NCBI GenBank assembly: GCA_963678675.1
Contig: OY783194.1
Location: forward strand, 34,450,278 to 34,514,277
Direction of reading: 5' to 3'
Source of the DNA: Xiphydria camelus
Taxonomy: Eukaryota > Arthropoda > Insecta > Hymenoptera > Xiphydriidae
DNA length: 64,000 bases
The position numbers were made by a program, and so were the translations under genes. Numbering within the stretch: the first letter of the stretch is position 1; the number at the start of each line of letters is the position of its first letter. Under the pieces are notes generated by a model. The model did no database searches. It was not told where the DNA came from and saw nothing but the letters and a program-made list of their open reading frames with translations. Below, piece by piece: positions 12,961 to 24,040 of this stretch.

Positions 12961-13390
12961 TTCGATGTGAAAACATTTTTATCCTTGATAGAAAAATGAA
13001 CGATCGGCAGTATAAACCAACAAATCGTTCCTCCGACTGTACGAGGGCTTACCGCGTACTGCAGCGGTTAGGTACTTGTTTCCTTTCACCGGCGCTCTAT
13101 TAAACAATTAAATCAATTAACCGGTCCCAGAGATTCCGCGAAGACCGAGATATTTTTTTCCCTTCCAACCGAGTGAAAGAGCCTTCCCACCGACGATCCA
13201 TTCGATCGCAGGTGGTCCTCTTCGACACCCAATACACTCCGCGCGCGCGCGCGCCGCACCGGGAACTCCTCGAGCGAGGACCTGCTGCACCCTCGCAATT
13301 CGTCACTCACGAGAGCTCACCCGACAGTAGCCGAGGTGTATCGCGCGAAGACACACGCTCGCGACTGCGTGTATTGGGTATATTTTTAGA
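12961..13390. other. Unique DNA, no gene seen
   Basis: Nothing beyond a short CG run near 13241. Confidence 0.45.
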
Positions 13391-16140
13391 GTGTGGGTGA
13401 ATCACTGTTTGGCCCGCAGCAGCAGCAGCAGCAGCGGCGGCGGCGAGCGAGGAGCGAGCGAGCGAGCAACTCGCGCGACGGCCAAATCGCTTATTTCAGA
13501 AATAACGCCGGTGGGGAAATTAATAATCGGGGATCTCGTACCGCGCCCACAACGCGGGGACGATAATCCGTCGCGCGGCAACGTTGTCCGCGGGGACGCT
13601 CTCCCACTCTCGAAAAAAAGAAACGGAGGATACCGGCCACGGTGCGTGGACCCGTTAATAACCATTCGTCGCGCTCGGTGTTCGATTCCGCTCGCGACAA
13701 TAAATTCGTAGACACCTCTGTATAAATAGCGCGTGACTCGTCGTTAATGACGACCTCCGCGAGAACCCGCTCCCCCTTCGCGACGCCCCCACCCGGCCCG
13801 CCCAAACGCCGCCGACCCGTCGTGGCGGAGAGAAAGAAAAATTCGAATCGAAACGATCGGAAAGGTCGGTGGATTCTCCGTAGATCGCGACCGTCGGCTG
13901 AGAGCGAGCGACCTCGACTCGCGCGGTCCCCGTCCGGCGGCTCTCTCGGGCCATAAAGCGCGCTTAGACTCGTCTGGAGGTCTAGACCGCCCCTGGACTA
14001 GACCAACGAGACGGCGCATCCGAAATAAGCCTCTATTCTATTTCGAGGCCGACACGCCGCGCGCGCGGCACCCGACGATACTCCGCTCTCGCGTCTCGCG
14101 GCGTGTGCGTCGTCAGGCGGCGCGTAGCGGCTGCGCTACGCTCCCGGCGAGCGCGCGCGGCGTGTCCCTTCTTCTTTATGAATATTCCTTCCTCCCGTAT
14201 CTGGTTTGTGAATGCTCGCCCGTCTCCGTGGCCCCCGTGAGTCACACCGCCGCCCGCCGCCGCCGGAGCAGTGTTCTCGAGAGTTCGAGTCTCGCGCGGT
14301 GTCGCCGCCTCTCGGGGATTTCGGGAACCGCGCCGCTTGGGATTCCCCCTCGGCCGTCGCGCCGCGCGAGAGGGCAGCGCCGCTGCGGTGCGAGAGAGAG
14401 GGGGAGAGGCGAGAGAGAGAGAGAGCGCGCGCGCGAGGGATACGGTAAAACTTTTGTCCATTCACGGCCGCGCGCTCCTAATTGGGAGTTTGCGGCGAGG
14501 TCTCGATCCTCGCGCGCACCGGGTTCGAGCGGTTCTCCCGCGGAAATCGTTTCGACCGCTTTGGGACGAGATACGAGACTTTTGGGATATTCTTGCGCGT
14601 ATGTGCGCGGTAACGACGTGTGGGAGAAAGTTGAAAGGGACGGAGAGAGAGGGGCGCTCGGTGGTTCGATACTCGAGGCCGCGTATCCGCTAACTTCGCG
14701 CGGCGTGCGCGCTCTCGCAGCGTCTCGCGAGCCGCGGACGATAACGACTGCCGCGTCGACTGGCGTGACTTCCGGTCTGGGGAGACCGGCACTTAAAAAT
14801 CTGCCGCCGGATTCTACGGCGCGGGTACGACTGACCGAGTTTGCGTCAACGGACGATAACGCGGAGGATATCGAGAGAGCTGGACGATATTGTGTGCCCT
14901 CCTCGGCGTCCTTCTCGCGACTCGAGGCGGACAATAGGCTGTCGCCGCAGAGTGGGTAAACCGTCTGAGCGCGACGGCGGTGTATCTACTTACCGAAGTG
15001 AATCTCCGTCGCACGGTAGAGAAAGAGAGAGAGAGAGAAAGAGAGAGAGAGAGCACAGACAGAGAGCACAGACGCGCGAAATTTGGAGAAACGATTATTC
15101 GGCCCACGGAAAAAGAGAAACACACGCGCGACCTCCTCTCGAGAGCGCGGATCTACGTAGACTGCAGCTCGGGGGGAGCCAGAAATTATCTCATTTCTTC
15201 CTCGTCCCGAGAATCGACGAGAGTTCGAGCGTAGATAGACATTACAAACGCGTCGCGCAGGTACGATGGCCTCGCTTTGACAAATCACGATATCGCGCCG
15301 GGCGGCATAAATCAATCAGTTACAAGATAAGCCCGTTCCGACGAAAGACAGAGAATTATGGTAATGTTTTTTCCGAGACGAATCGGGCAAGGAGGAGGAC
15401 GCCGCGCGCGGCGCTGCCAGCCAGAAAATTGCGCAGCTGAGAGAAGAGAGAGGGAGAGAAAGAGAGATCGCGTCGCGTCGTCGTCGTCGTCGAAGAAGAA
15501 GAGGACGAGCGAAGGAGCAATGCACTTGGTGCACGAGAGCAGTGCCAAATCGCCTCTATTTTCTTTTCTTTCGCGCCCCTTCCCCCTCCTCTCGCCCGCG
15601 CCCACCACCCCCTCTTTTTTCTTTCTCAGAATTCATTCGGTGTCGCAATATTTATAGAAGCCGATACGTTCTGGCCGCACTCGTCGCGTGCGTCTCTCCT
15701 GCAGCATCGGTCGTTCGGGGAAAGGCGGGGGGGGGGGGGGGGGGGGGGCGTCGTCGCGTATTTCGCTCAACTCTCTCTGTTTCGCGTCGACGTTCGGCGG
15801 GGGTGCAGCGTGCGCGGATGACGGCGATTTATTCCGCGTTGATCGGCCGATCGAGCGAGCGCGAAAACATCGGGTGAATGTATGGGGATATAGCCGGGAG
15901 ATACCGCGCCGCGCGCTGCTCCTATCCTCGCGCGTGCAGTCTGCCAGCTGCCCGGGGAAAGTGCGTTATAGCGCTACACGTACATCGCGGTTATACGAGC
16001 TGCGCGCGCGCGCGCACGGAGCGAAAAAATGCTGAAGCGTCTATCCGGAAGGATACACCGAGGGATTATTATCGTTTAACGACCCGCCGTTTTCCGGATT
16101 CGAGACGTAGTTAAGCAGGTGCGCTCCTTGGCACACGCGT
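13391..16140 (-). promoter_or_regulatory. CpG-dense candidate promoter or 5' UTR region
   Basis: This block is densest in features typical of insect 5' ends: GCA/GGC triplets (13417-13443), GA tracts (14395-14425, 15020-15056, 15440-15470), TCG triplets (15470-15492) and an uninterrupted run of 22 G (15727-15748). On the minus strand a strong donor CG|GTAAGTAG lies at 14993, after a CT-rich stretch suited to a noncoding first exon. Long Arg-rich frames on both strands here (up to 284 codons) overlap each other and follow CG and GA repeats, so I do not call them coding. An alternative internal promoter of the minus-strand gene is possible. Confidence 0.3.
15727..15748 (+). repeat. Homopolymer run of 22 G
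   Basis: An uninterrupted G run in the CpG-dense block. It is G-quadruplex-prone and also a likely place for assembly length error. Confidence 0.85.
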
Positions 16141-16245
16141 GGCCGTGGGGTACGAGCGCGTGACGTTTGTTCGATAGCCGGGATCGGCGGGCGTGCTCTA
16201 TATACATACGCGTAGAGCGCGTATGTATTGTATATTACGTGTGTA

Positions 16246-16680
16246 ATAATAAAGGGGTGTCCGATAAAACCGAACCATGAGATATTTCTCGATCATTTTA
16301 TTTTCCTACCGGCTTGCCGCTCGCGTGAATATCGAAGTAAATAGACATTCTCGTACAAACTTTCATCCCTTATTCTATCCCCTTGAGGGATAAATTTCAA
16401 AAAATTCCGAAACACGTCTTTTTTAATTTCTAACCAAAAGGCCAAATACCAATTTCTATGGATCTAGCTTCAAAAATGACGGATTTTGATACAAATTTAC
16501 ATCCCTTATTTTACCATCTCAGGGGAAGAATTTCGTAAAACCCTTTTTTAATAGGTGCTTACGTTACAAAAAAAAAACCTACTATCCAAATTTCAATTAA
16601 CTTCAGCGATTTCGTCTCGGCGTTGATGAATCAGTCACAGTCAGTCAGTTAGAACATGTTCTTTTATACGTATAGATAAT
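16246..16680 (+). repeat. Interspersed repeat M with two internal monomers
   Basis: Starts near GGGGTGTCCGATAAAACC and ends near TCAGTCACAGTCAGTCAG, followed by TTTTATACGTATAGATAA. Two units beginning TACAAA(C)TTTCATCCCTTATT at 16354 and 16490 (136 bp apart) each contain a CCCCTTGAGGG-like block. The CAGTCAGTCAG end followed by TTTTATA resembles 3' ends of dispersed insect repeats, but I cannot name the class. No coding capacity was seen. Confidence 0.55.
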
Positions 16681-17320
16681 TTTTAACTTCAGTAATTTTT
16701 ATGAAGATTTACACCTTCTATATAAATTATTCGATCGAACTATCCGACATTGCGTTCGACGGAAAAAAGTTATTTCCAGATTTTCCTGACTGCCAAATAC
16801 CCGATATAAAAAAGAAGAGTCTACGTCTCGCGAGGACGAACGCAACCGGTCGACGAGATTTCTTATTTTTAGGCGAATCTCCTCTACCTACGTCATTCGC
16901 GTCCATCGTCGATCGATACACGTGCGATTATCGCGCAACTATGCGTTTATCAGCAGACACATACTTTCCCGCGACTCTCGGCATCCGCGCTATTGCAAAG
17001 TCGTACGGCGTGCGAAACTACGAGTAGTTTGCGCGTCATTATACGAGGAATGGTGATTTTATTGGAAACGGGTAGTTAGGTAATAACGGGCATATGTTTG
17101 TCGACGTTTAGTTACGATCGCTTAACGTTATCGCCGCGATCTCCTTCTCGATAACGAGGGATGCTTTCGGATTAGGAAAAAAAAACTCCTTGAAGATGGA
17201 TAGGGTGAAATAGAATTCTTCTGACAGTCCTTAACAGTCATTATATTTATAGTACACATAAATAGAAATTAACTAATTGAACAAAAACGCTTCGACTCTC
17301 AAAAGAGAAGAGAAAGGATC
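16681..17320. other. Unique DNA with a 108-codon plus-strand frame
   Basis: An ATG-initiated frame at 16701-17027 has less biased composition than most in this window, but no recognised motif and no splice or context support. It is recorded, not called. Confidence 0.35.
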
Positions 17321-17530
17321 CACTGAGAAAATTCTTCGTTGGGCTGACAAAATATTTTGGATGAATGCGAGCTGACCAAAAGTTTTTTTGAAATCGCAAA
17401 ATTGTTTTGGTGATTTCACAAAAACTTTGATGGCATAGAAAAAGAATTGAATGATCCAATCAAATTTGTGTTGAACTATCAAATTGACTCAACGAAATTA
17501 TTTTGTTGGCAAATTTTGTTTCTCAGTGTC
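17321..17530 (+). mobile_element. Family F MITE
   Basis: Termini CACTGAGAAAATT and TTTCTCAGTG. Complementary words AAAATATTTTGG, AAAACTTTGATG and ACGAAATTATTTTGTTGG show the palindromic body. 210 bp. It matches the nested copy at 10795 in reverse. Confidence 0.85.
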
Positions 17531-20190
17531 TATTAAAAATCGACTACGCGCCACATAGGCTTAATTCTGGAGTCATCGTCAATTTCTGTAAACACGTGCT
17601 TCGACCTCATTAACGTAGGCAATCGCACAGCGGCTGTTAACTCAGATACCGCGGCGCGCCCCTATATGTAGGACACTTCCCCGCAAGTCGGTCAACTTGC
17701 CGCCCCTGCACGCCGCCCTCCGCCCCTAAATCGTCGAACTATCCGCGCCAAATATCAGAACCGAGGGAACTTCGCCTACTCCACCCTCTTCTTCCGCTTC
17801 CTCTTCGTCTCTCTCGATGCAAGAATCACGTCTAACCGGCCCCTTGACCACTACTGTGAGCAATCGAGTGGCAACCCCGAAATCTCCAGGATATATCGAA
17901 TCACGACGAAGCGCGAAGCAATGATTTGTCAGAGAAATATTGAGAGAGGAAGAAAATCCCGTAGGTTTGTTATATTTCGATTAATCTTAATCGTAATATG
18001 TGATTTTAATGATTATCGACGGCAATATTTTTCCAATTCACACGAACAACACCCGTCCAATTTAGACCGACAAATTACGGAACATTCCTCGAACATTGTA
18101 GAATATTTAATCACCGTGTCAACATAAAAAATGTAATGACGACGTATTCAATAATGATAATGAATATGTAGATGCGTGAAAAATGAGCCGCTTCACTGAA
18201 AGTGTCATAATTTCTTAATTTGTAGAATTTTCTTAATAAAGTTTAGAGATGTTTCTCATAAGATACGTTACTTTAAGGCGATAAATAGTTCTACAGTGTA
18301 TACTTATTTAGAAAACGATTTTTTTCCGAAATCTGAGGAAAATTCACAGTACGAGTTTTAAGAAGAAGCTTTTTATTCCAAAATCCGACGAAGGTCTACT
18401 TATGATTATAAAAAAAAAGAAGTACAGTCAGTTTAAAAAATTGAAGCCCGAGTCAAGCAGACCATTGGTGAACACAGAGGCTTAACAGTAGCAATAAATA
18501 CCCACGAAGAATCAACGTATAGTACGTCAAGCGTCACTGAGACCAAAACTCGCGCTAGATCTCTATTACAGTCTCCTTCACGCGAGGGTTAATCCTCGCC
18601 GCGTCGCGGCGCGCGAGGGTTCACCCGTCACCCGCGCCCCCACCTCGCGATTCCATTCTATTCCACTCTCTTTATCTCGTCTCGCTCCTTCCCGGTCTGT
18701 ATAATATGTACACGCGAACGACGAGGAGCCTCGAGCCTCTCCCGGCAATTAATATCGGCCCGCAGCTTCCGACAGGACGCGCGATGGTCTTAGGCGGGCG
18801 CGTATGCCTAATTTATGCCGTACAATTACCGTAATAATATCTTAGCTGTCAATTAAACCGAGAGCGAATTCCGCGAAGCTACAAGCAATCGCGGGGTCTA
18901 AGGGATTTCGTATATTTCAGACGCGTTATACATCCATCGGTATTCCACCGCCCGGAGAGAGCTTATAAACCGCACGCGCGCGCGCGCGCGCGCGGTCTGC
19001 GCCTGAATTATTGAAGGTACCGCGGGGTTTGCCGAGGTGCTTAATTCCAAACGGTTTTGACGGAGATCCGTCTGAACTCGCGCTGACTGCATCGCCGAAT
19101 CACGCGCGGGCTTTTATCTCTTTGCGAGACACCCTCTCGCCCCCTCCCCCCTTTCCTATCCGTCCAGCGGTGCAGATTCTACAGACGTGCCTCTCGCTCT
19201 TTCTCTCTTAGACAGACAGCAATGTCGCGAGAGCGCAGCGCAGGTGTTCGGCGAATCAACGTGATTTTGAAATTTCTGTCGGATCTCGCGCCTGTCACAT
19301 TATAACCCCGAGTTTAACAATCGAGGTCTCTTGGCGCGCGTCGAATCTTATTTTATTTTAAGGCGCCGCGGCATTAAATCGGCATTCGGACGAGCGTTCA
19401 ATCCTCTCGTTTAATTCGAGCGCAGGTGATGGCTCTGCGAATCGCGTTGCACTTTGCGGATGAACGCGAGTTGACGGTACAGCAGTAGCACGGGAGAAAA
19501 TCGCGGATCGTTGTCGTCATGTGGGTTTTTGTCGCGCGACGAGTTTCGATATGTCAATGGAGCGAGGGGTGGGAAGTCGAGCGAGAGAAACTGAGGAAAA
19601 ATTTAGAAGTAATTCGGGAGGAAGATAAGAATGTCTGATTGCGAATTTAGATATTTTTCTACGAGGAAAGATTATTGAAACGAAACTGGTTTTGGTATTT
19701 CGAATGTGAAAATTATTCTTCGATTATTTGAGAACTCGGAATCCTCACGATTATAACACAAGATGTATGTTTGAGAAGAATATTCGGCTGAAATATCAAG
19801 TGTGAAGTACTTTTAGGCATTTATGTTTATTTCAATGCATCAGTAGCAAAGTAAAACAATTTAACTTCGGCGATATAAAATCTCACACAAATTTATCTCA
19901 GCTCCGAATTTCTCACAATTCAAGTATCCAATAAATATCCGAAATAATCGTCTGATATTCAGTTAACAAAAGTGTATCATTTCCTTATGTCATAATTAAA
20001 TCTTAAATCGGTACAGCAAAATATTTATTTCATCGTATATCCATTACGAAATGATTTTTTCCTCACAACGAATGTCTATTCCTTTTCCTGCCACGAGATG
20101 TCACTACGCTGTTGACAGGTGCGACCACTTCCTGCACCTCGAATTATCGACATTCTCAAGTCCTCTCATCCGAGATTAGCATTGCTCTAT
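17531..20190. other. Unique DNA, no gene seen
   Basis: AT-rich from about 17900 to 18450 and 19600 to 20080, otherwise CpG-rich. Includes a CG run at 18975-18995. A fragment at about 19998-20050 (AAAATATTTATTTC, TATCCATTACGA) resembles family I. No exon seen. Confidence 0.45.
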
Positions 20191-20424
20191 AAATCCACAC
20201 GGGGAAAATTGAACAGCAACGATCAGGTACCGGCCAGAATAGCAAACAGGTGACAGCTTCGACGATATCGCGTTGAATAATTTGTAGCATTGTAATGATT
20301 ACCATTCGAATAGTGACGATTGCTATTCCGCAGATTATTCGACAAAATATCGTCGAAGCTGTCACCTGCATATTTACCGTTCCGCATGACGATCGCAACT
20401 GTTTAATTTTCCCCGTGGATCTTT
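20191..20424. repeat. Long inverted repeat without indels (hairpin or MITE candidate)
   Basis: Two arms of about 117 bp pair around a centre at 20307/20308. Three checks on the pairing register agree exactly: 20201-20210 with 20405-20414, 20247-20268 with 20347-20368, and 20275 with 20340. So the arms carry substitutions but no insertions or deletions. The best block is 22 bp of perfect pairing (CAGGTGACAGCTTCGACGATAT). The repeat lies about 570 bp inside the presumed intron of the minus-strand gene. It has no clear target duplication and no CACTGAGA or CACGGTAAA ends, so it does not belong to the other families here. It could be a foldback element or a hairpin-RNA locus. Confidence 0.8.
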
Positions 20425-20996
20425 CCACCCACCATCCGCATAATCACACCAATTCCCATCCCCCGATACGGAGCGTCGCACCCGAGAAACCGCTCAATAC
20501 GAAAAAACATCGTTCCACTCTTACGACACTCGCCTCTCGAACGTCGGCTCGTCCGATCCCCCGATTTCCTGCCCCCGTCAACTCGACACGCATGTACAGC
20601 GCGTACAGCGTTGCGCCGCTCGCCGCCCGCGTTTCCGTCCGGCGTTTAAACGCGCGTTCACTCCCGTGCCCCGGCGGTGGCTCGCACGTTTCACTCTGTT
20701 TTCCACCCCCCTCCTCCCATCCTTCCTTCCACCGAGCGACACCCACCCCCGATCCACCGCACACAACAGCCGGCAGTGCAAGCCGGTCGTGCGTGTGCCC
20801 GCGAATTTTCCGCGTTCCCTCCCGCGCGTTACACCCTCGCCTCACCCCTTCAGACCCGCCGCGAAGTCGCGCTCCTCGCCTCCACTCGAACGTCACACGG
20901 AGCGACCCCCCGAAAGCAGCCTGCACTCGCGATCATCTCCCGCACGAACTACCCCCTATCACGCGTGCACACGCATCCCTCGCGTCTCTCCCTTAC
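20425..20996 (-). other. 5' end of the intron after the coding exon
   Basis: Intronic sequence on the minus strand, beginning with the GTAAGG donor. On the plus strand it is C-rich with few G runs. That gives long plus-strand Pro/Ser/Arg frames and a long open frame running antisense through the exon; I consider these compositional. Nothing else was identified. Confidence 0.5.
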
Positions 20997-21398
20997 CTGT
21001 TGCCAGAACTGCGCGAGCAGGTAGATCCGCTCCTTCTTGAAGAGCCAATCCATGGACTGCATCGCCTGAAGATCCAGCGAGTTGGCCTCCGCGGAGGCCT
21101 GCATGCTGGCTATCGCCGCCGAATTCAGCGAATTCAGGGGTTGCTGGAGGGCCGCGGCGACCGAACTGTTGCTCCCGGCTACCAGATTGGCGCGGTAGAC
21201 CGTCGCGGACGCATCCTCGGCCCCAGAAGCCAATAATTGGGCCCCGATCGGCGCTGAAGGCCCCTGGAGCCCGAGTGACGAAGCCACTTTGACGGCTTCC
21301 AGCTTCTCCCGCGGATCCGAAACCCTCCTCTTCTGCCCCTCTATCTTCGCCCTCGCGCGCGACGGCTCACTCGAACTTCGACTTCCTCTTCGATCCGG
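20997..21398 (-). CDS. Coding exon of an unrecognised, probably nuclear protein (partial gene)
   Basis: Read on the minus strand, this frame is open for 134 codons after a TGA at 21401-21399. It ends in phase 0 at a strong splice donor: CAG at 20999-20997, then GTAAGGGAGAG. Residues 1-37 are basic and charged and include QKRRVSDPREKLEAVK. Residues 38-115 are rich in Ala, Ser, Leu, Gln and Asn with little Arg. That is unlike the Arg-rich spurious frames elsewhere and is the main reason to believe it codes. Residues 116-134 are MDWLFKKERIYLLAQFWQQ, aromatic and amphipathic, so probably the start of a folded or helical region continuing in the next exon. The KRR cluster and low-complexity composition suggest a nuclear regulator; that is inference. 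No in-frame ATG exists before residue 98, so the true start lies in another exon or the frame is shifted here (see findings). I do not recognise the family and give no symbol. Confidence 0.72.
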
Positions 21399-21401
21399 TC
21401 A

Positions 21402-22400
21402 CCCGAGAGGACATTGACACTCGGCGCGCGACTCGCACTCGTCGGACTTTTCTCTCTCTCGTCCCTCCGTCGCCGCCGCCGCCGCCGCCACCGTTGCCTC
21501 CTCCTCCTCCTCCACCTCCTCCTCCTCCTCCTCCTCCTCCCCCGCCGCCGCCGCCCCCTCACTCCTGTCGTTCGTGCAACGCACGCTCGTACGTGGTCCG
21601 ATAGCGTGGCATCACTTTTTCTTATCGCTGATAATTACGCGCGAGTACCGGTGACGGATCATGCGTGCGCGCGCGCGTGCCCTCGGGCTGGCGAACGCCC
21701 GCGGTCCGTTCGACTTCCGGTAGCGGGGCGCACGGCCGGGGCGGGCTGTCTCGGGGCTCGGGCGCGCGACTCTCCCCCGTGATCTACTTCTCGATCGCGA
21801 TCCCGCGCGCGCGAGAGGAATGTTCACTGGGCGAATCGGTGACGTCGCTGCGCCGCGTTGTCGCCGTTGTTGTCGTTGCGTTCACTGTTAGCACTGCTCG
21901 AACTCATTGATCGACGTCTCGGAGAACTCCGCAGGGACGTCTCGCCTCGCTCCTCGGCGTGACGGCCGCGCGATATAATTACGATAATCACTCTCACACG
22001 AACACACGAGTTCCAACTGTTTGTATGCACGCTCGTAATCCTCTCGCGAATCGATCTCTCTCGACCTCCTTCCTCGAGATCGGTACCCCGATCTCTCTCG
22101 TTCTCGATTCCACCCTCGGATCTCTCGTCGTCGTCGTCCCCCTCGCTACGCGTCTCCGATGATCATCTAAAACACTGTTTCGGGGAATCTTAACGAATCG
22201 TCGGTCGCGCGAGAGTGTGCCGCCGGTCAATGACGATCGTCGATGCGCGAACGCGGCGCGAGGATCGTTCACGGCGCTCGACGCTCGCTTGTCAATCGGC
22301 TCTTTATTTGGACGTGTGTATCGGTAGTGCGAGCTCCGTTCGGATTTCAAGAGAGACCCGTCCTAGCAGGCTCCTAACCTGAAACTAAGAGCTACCGAAC
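21402..22400 (-). promoter_or_regulatory. Putative 5' UTR and promoter region of the minus-strand gene
   Basis: On the minus strand this leads into the exon at 21398. It holds a purine triplet tract (GGA/GAG repeats, 21497-21540), flanking GGC/GCG triplets (21471-21490 and 21541-21555), and then CpG-rich sequence with short CG runs. Triplet-rich, CpG-rich DNA beside a first exon fits an insect housekeeping or developmental promoter. No TATA box or initiator could be assigned with confidence. A 15-codon ATG frame at 21414-21367 lies at its 3' edge. It starts MSSRVTGSKRKSKFE and stops in a different frame from the exon; it may be an upstream ORF or the displaced true N terminus. Confidence 0.4.
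21497..21540. repeat. CTC/GAG trinucleotide microsatellite
   Basis: The plus strand reads almost pure CTC repeats with one CAC interruption, flanked by CCG repeats. On the minus strand it is a GAG run just upstream of the coding exon, so it probably sits in the 5' UTR or core promoter. It is likely length-polymorphic. Confidence 0.9.
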
Positions 22401-23023
22401 GACCGATGCAATGCTTGGAGGAGGCGCGGATCGGGTGGAGGGGATGGGCGGGGCGAAAAAACCGTAGCAGGGGTAGGCCAGCCCCTCGGACGGCCAATCG
22501 CCGACGAGCTTCCGTCCCCACTCCGGGCGTAAAACGCCCGATCTCGACGAGAGCGGAGCGGTGGGGGATTCCTTCGGCGGAGTGGGGAGCGCGGAAAGAA
22601 CCGGAGGCTGGTTAGGTAGTCCCTTGCAGCAGATCTCATATTTTCAACTCCCCGACTACTACCTCCCGCCCTTTTCCAACCCCGTCCTGCCAATCACTAG
22701 TTTTTCTCGAAGCCCTTTCGGCCCCGCGACGATGTGCAGGCGAATCGGTTACACCGTCGGGAAAAGTTTTGTCACGCGGCGGGGGGAAAACGACGGCGAC
22801 GTCGATACGCGCTTTTCTTTCCGACCGCCGATTCGACGCGGTCGTATCGTACGTCCCCGTCGTGACACCGCGTCGACGAGAGTCGTTTTGATTTCCGTTC
22901 GAACGTACCGCGCGTATGCCTGTTTATGGGGTTTGGCGGGGGGAGATTTTTTCTCAACGAACTTCGAGCCGAGGGGATGAAATCGTTTTGCAGGCGTCGA
23001 TGTGTACGGTGGTAATGTATTCT
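22401..23023. other. Unique CpG-rich DNA, no gene seen
   Basis: Continues the GC-rich flank upstream of the minus-strand gene. No exon was identified. Confidence 0.4.
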
Positions 23024-23360
23024 AACGCGTTAAAGTTGCCTTTGTGCATTTTTGAGGCGTTGCTCCGAAATTTGCAATGAACGAAACATCGCGGCAGGAG
23101 GTTTTACAACAGAAATTTAAAGAAATCTTACTTTAGACGTGATGTTTTAACGCGTCGGAGTGATTTCCATGAAGTTTTGAAGGGTTGCTCCGAAATTTGC
23201 AGCGAGTAAAAACTCGGAGCAAGAGACTTTACTGTAAAAATCGAAAGAAATTCAACGCGTCAGCCGCTATATTTCGACGCATTAAAGTAGCTCTCCTGAA
23301 TTTTTTAAGAATTGCTCCGAATTTTAAGTAGACAAAAAATCGGAGCACACAAGGATTTAT
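23024..23360 (+). repeat. 125-127-bp tandem repeat, nearly three units
   Basis: Units start at AACGCGTTAAAG (23024), AACGCGTCGGAG (23149) and GACGCATTAAAG (23276). Each carries GTTGCTCCGAAATTTGCA or a close variant (23060, 23184, 23310), then a word like AATCGGAGCA and TTTAC or GATTT. Conservation of the GCTCCGAA core exceeds that of the rest. Confidence 0.8.
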
Positions 23361-24040
23361 GAATTTTCTTCCCAGGTTGTATTATTCTCATTTCACAGCA
23401 GAGGAATATAACTTCTACCAGCTCCAAAATTTCTCCCGTAGCACTTATCGCATGAAACAATTGAATCTCTCCAAATTAGAAGATCGCTCGGTTCGACAGG
23501 TCTCTCTTGAAATCACTTGTATAATATTTAACGAAGTCACGAATCGAATCCATCGTTATTTCAAAAGGAAAGAAAGAGATTTCACGCCAGAGATGCTGAG
23601 AATGGACCACGGTTGCACGATGTTACGATGTAGCGCCAAGGAAGTAATAAAAAAAAAGCTTTAATCCAACAGTGCGACACGATTTTCCCACCGGCACCGT
23701 CCGTGTTGCGGTTTTGTCGGACACGACAATCCACCCAACGCGGCGAAGACGTATCGCGTCTATAGCGTCGTTGGTGTAACACCCCATCGTATAAATAAAA
23801 AATAGGCCAAAAGCCCGCGCGTGCGGATAATAGCTGACGGAAAGGGTTTGTCGGACGACCTATCCTCGCGCGCCGAGGTGCATCTCGCATACTCGACAAC
23901 CCCCGGCGCGGTAATACACGAATAACCGACACGAACGACGACATAAATCAATTTCGCGTCGCACTCGAAAATCTCTTCCGGCGAGGAGAGTGAGAGAAAA
24001 CTCGAAACGCGAGGTTTCTTCGGCGTCGCGGTGAAATATC
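23361..24040. other. Unique DNA with a 101-codon plus-strand frame
   Basis: A true-ATG frame at 23359-23664 is rich in Lys, Glu, Tyr and Asn, unlike the Arg-rich shadows, and starts just after the tandem repeat. It has no recognisable domain. It could be chance in AT-richer DNA or a decayed element gene. Confidence 0.3.

Noticed and set aside
14105..14959. 284-codon plus-strand frame
   Set aside because: Arg/Ser-rich, starts at a non-convincing codon, overlaps an equally long minus-strand frame, and follows CG and GA repeats.
16701..17027. 108-codon plus-strand ATG frame
   Set aside because: Length within chance for AT-richer DNA; no motif and no context.
20295..21236. 313-codon plus-strand frame
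   Set aside because: Runs antisense through the real exon and through the inverted repeat; Pro/Arg composition is the mirror of G-rich minus-strand DNA.
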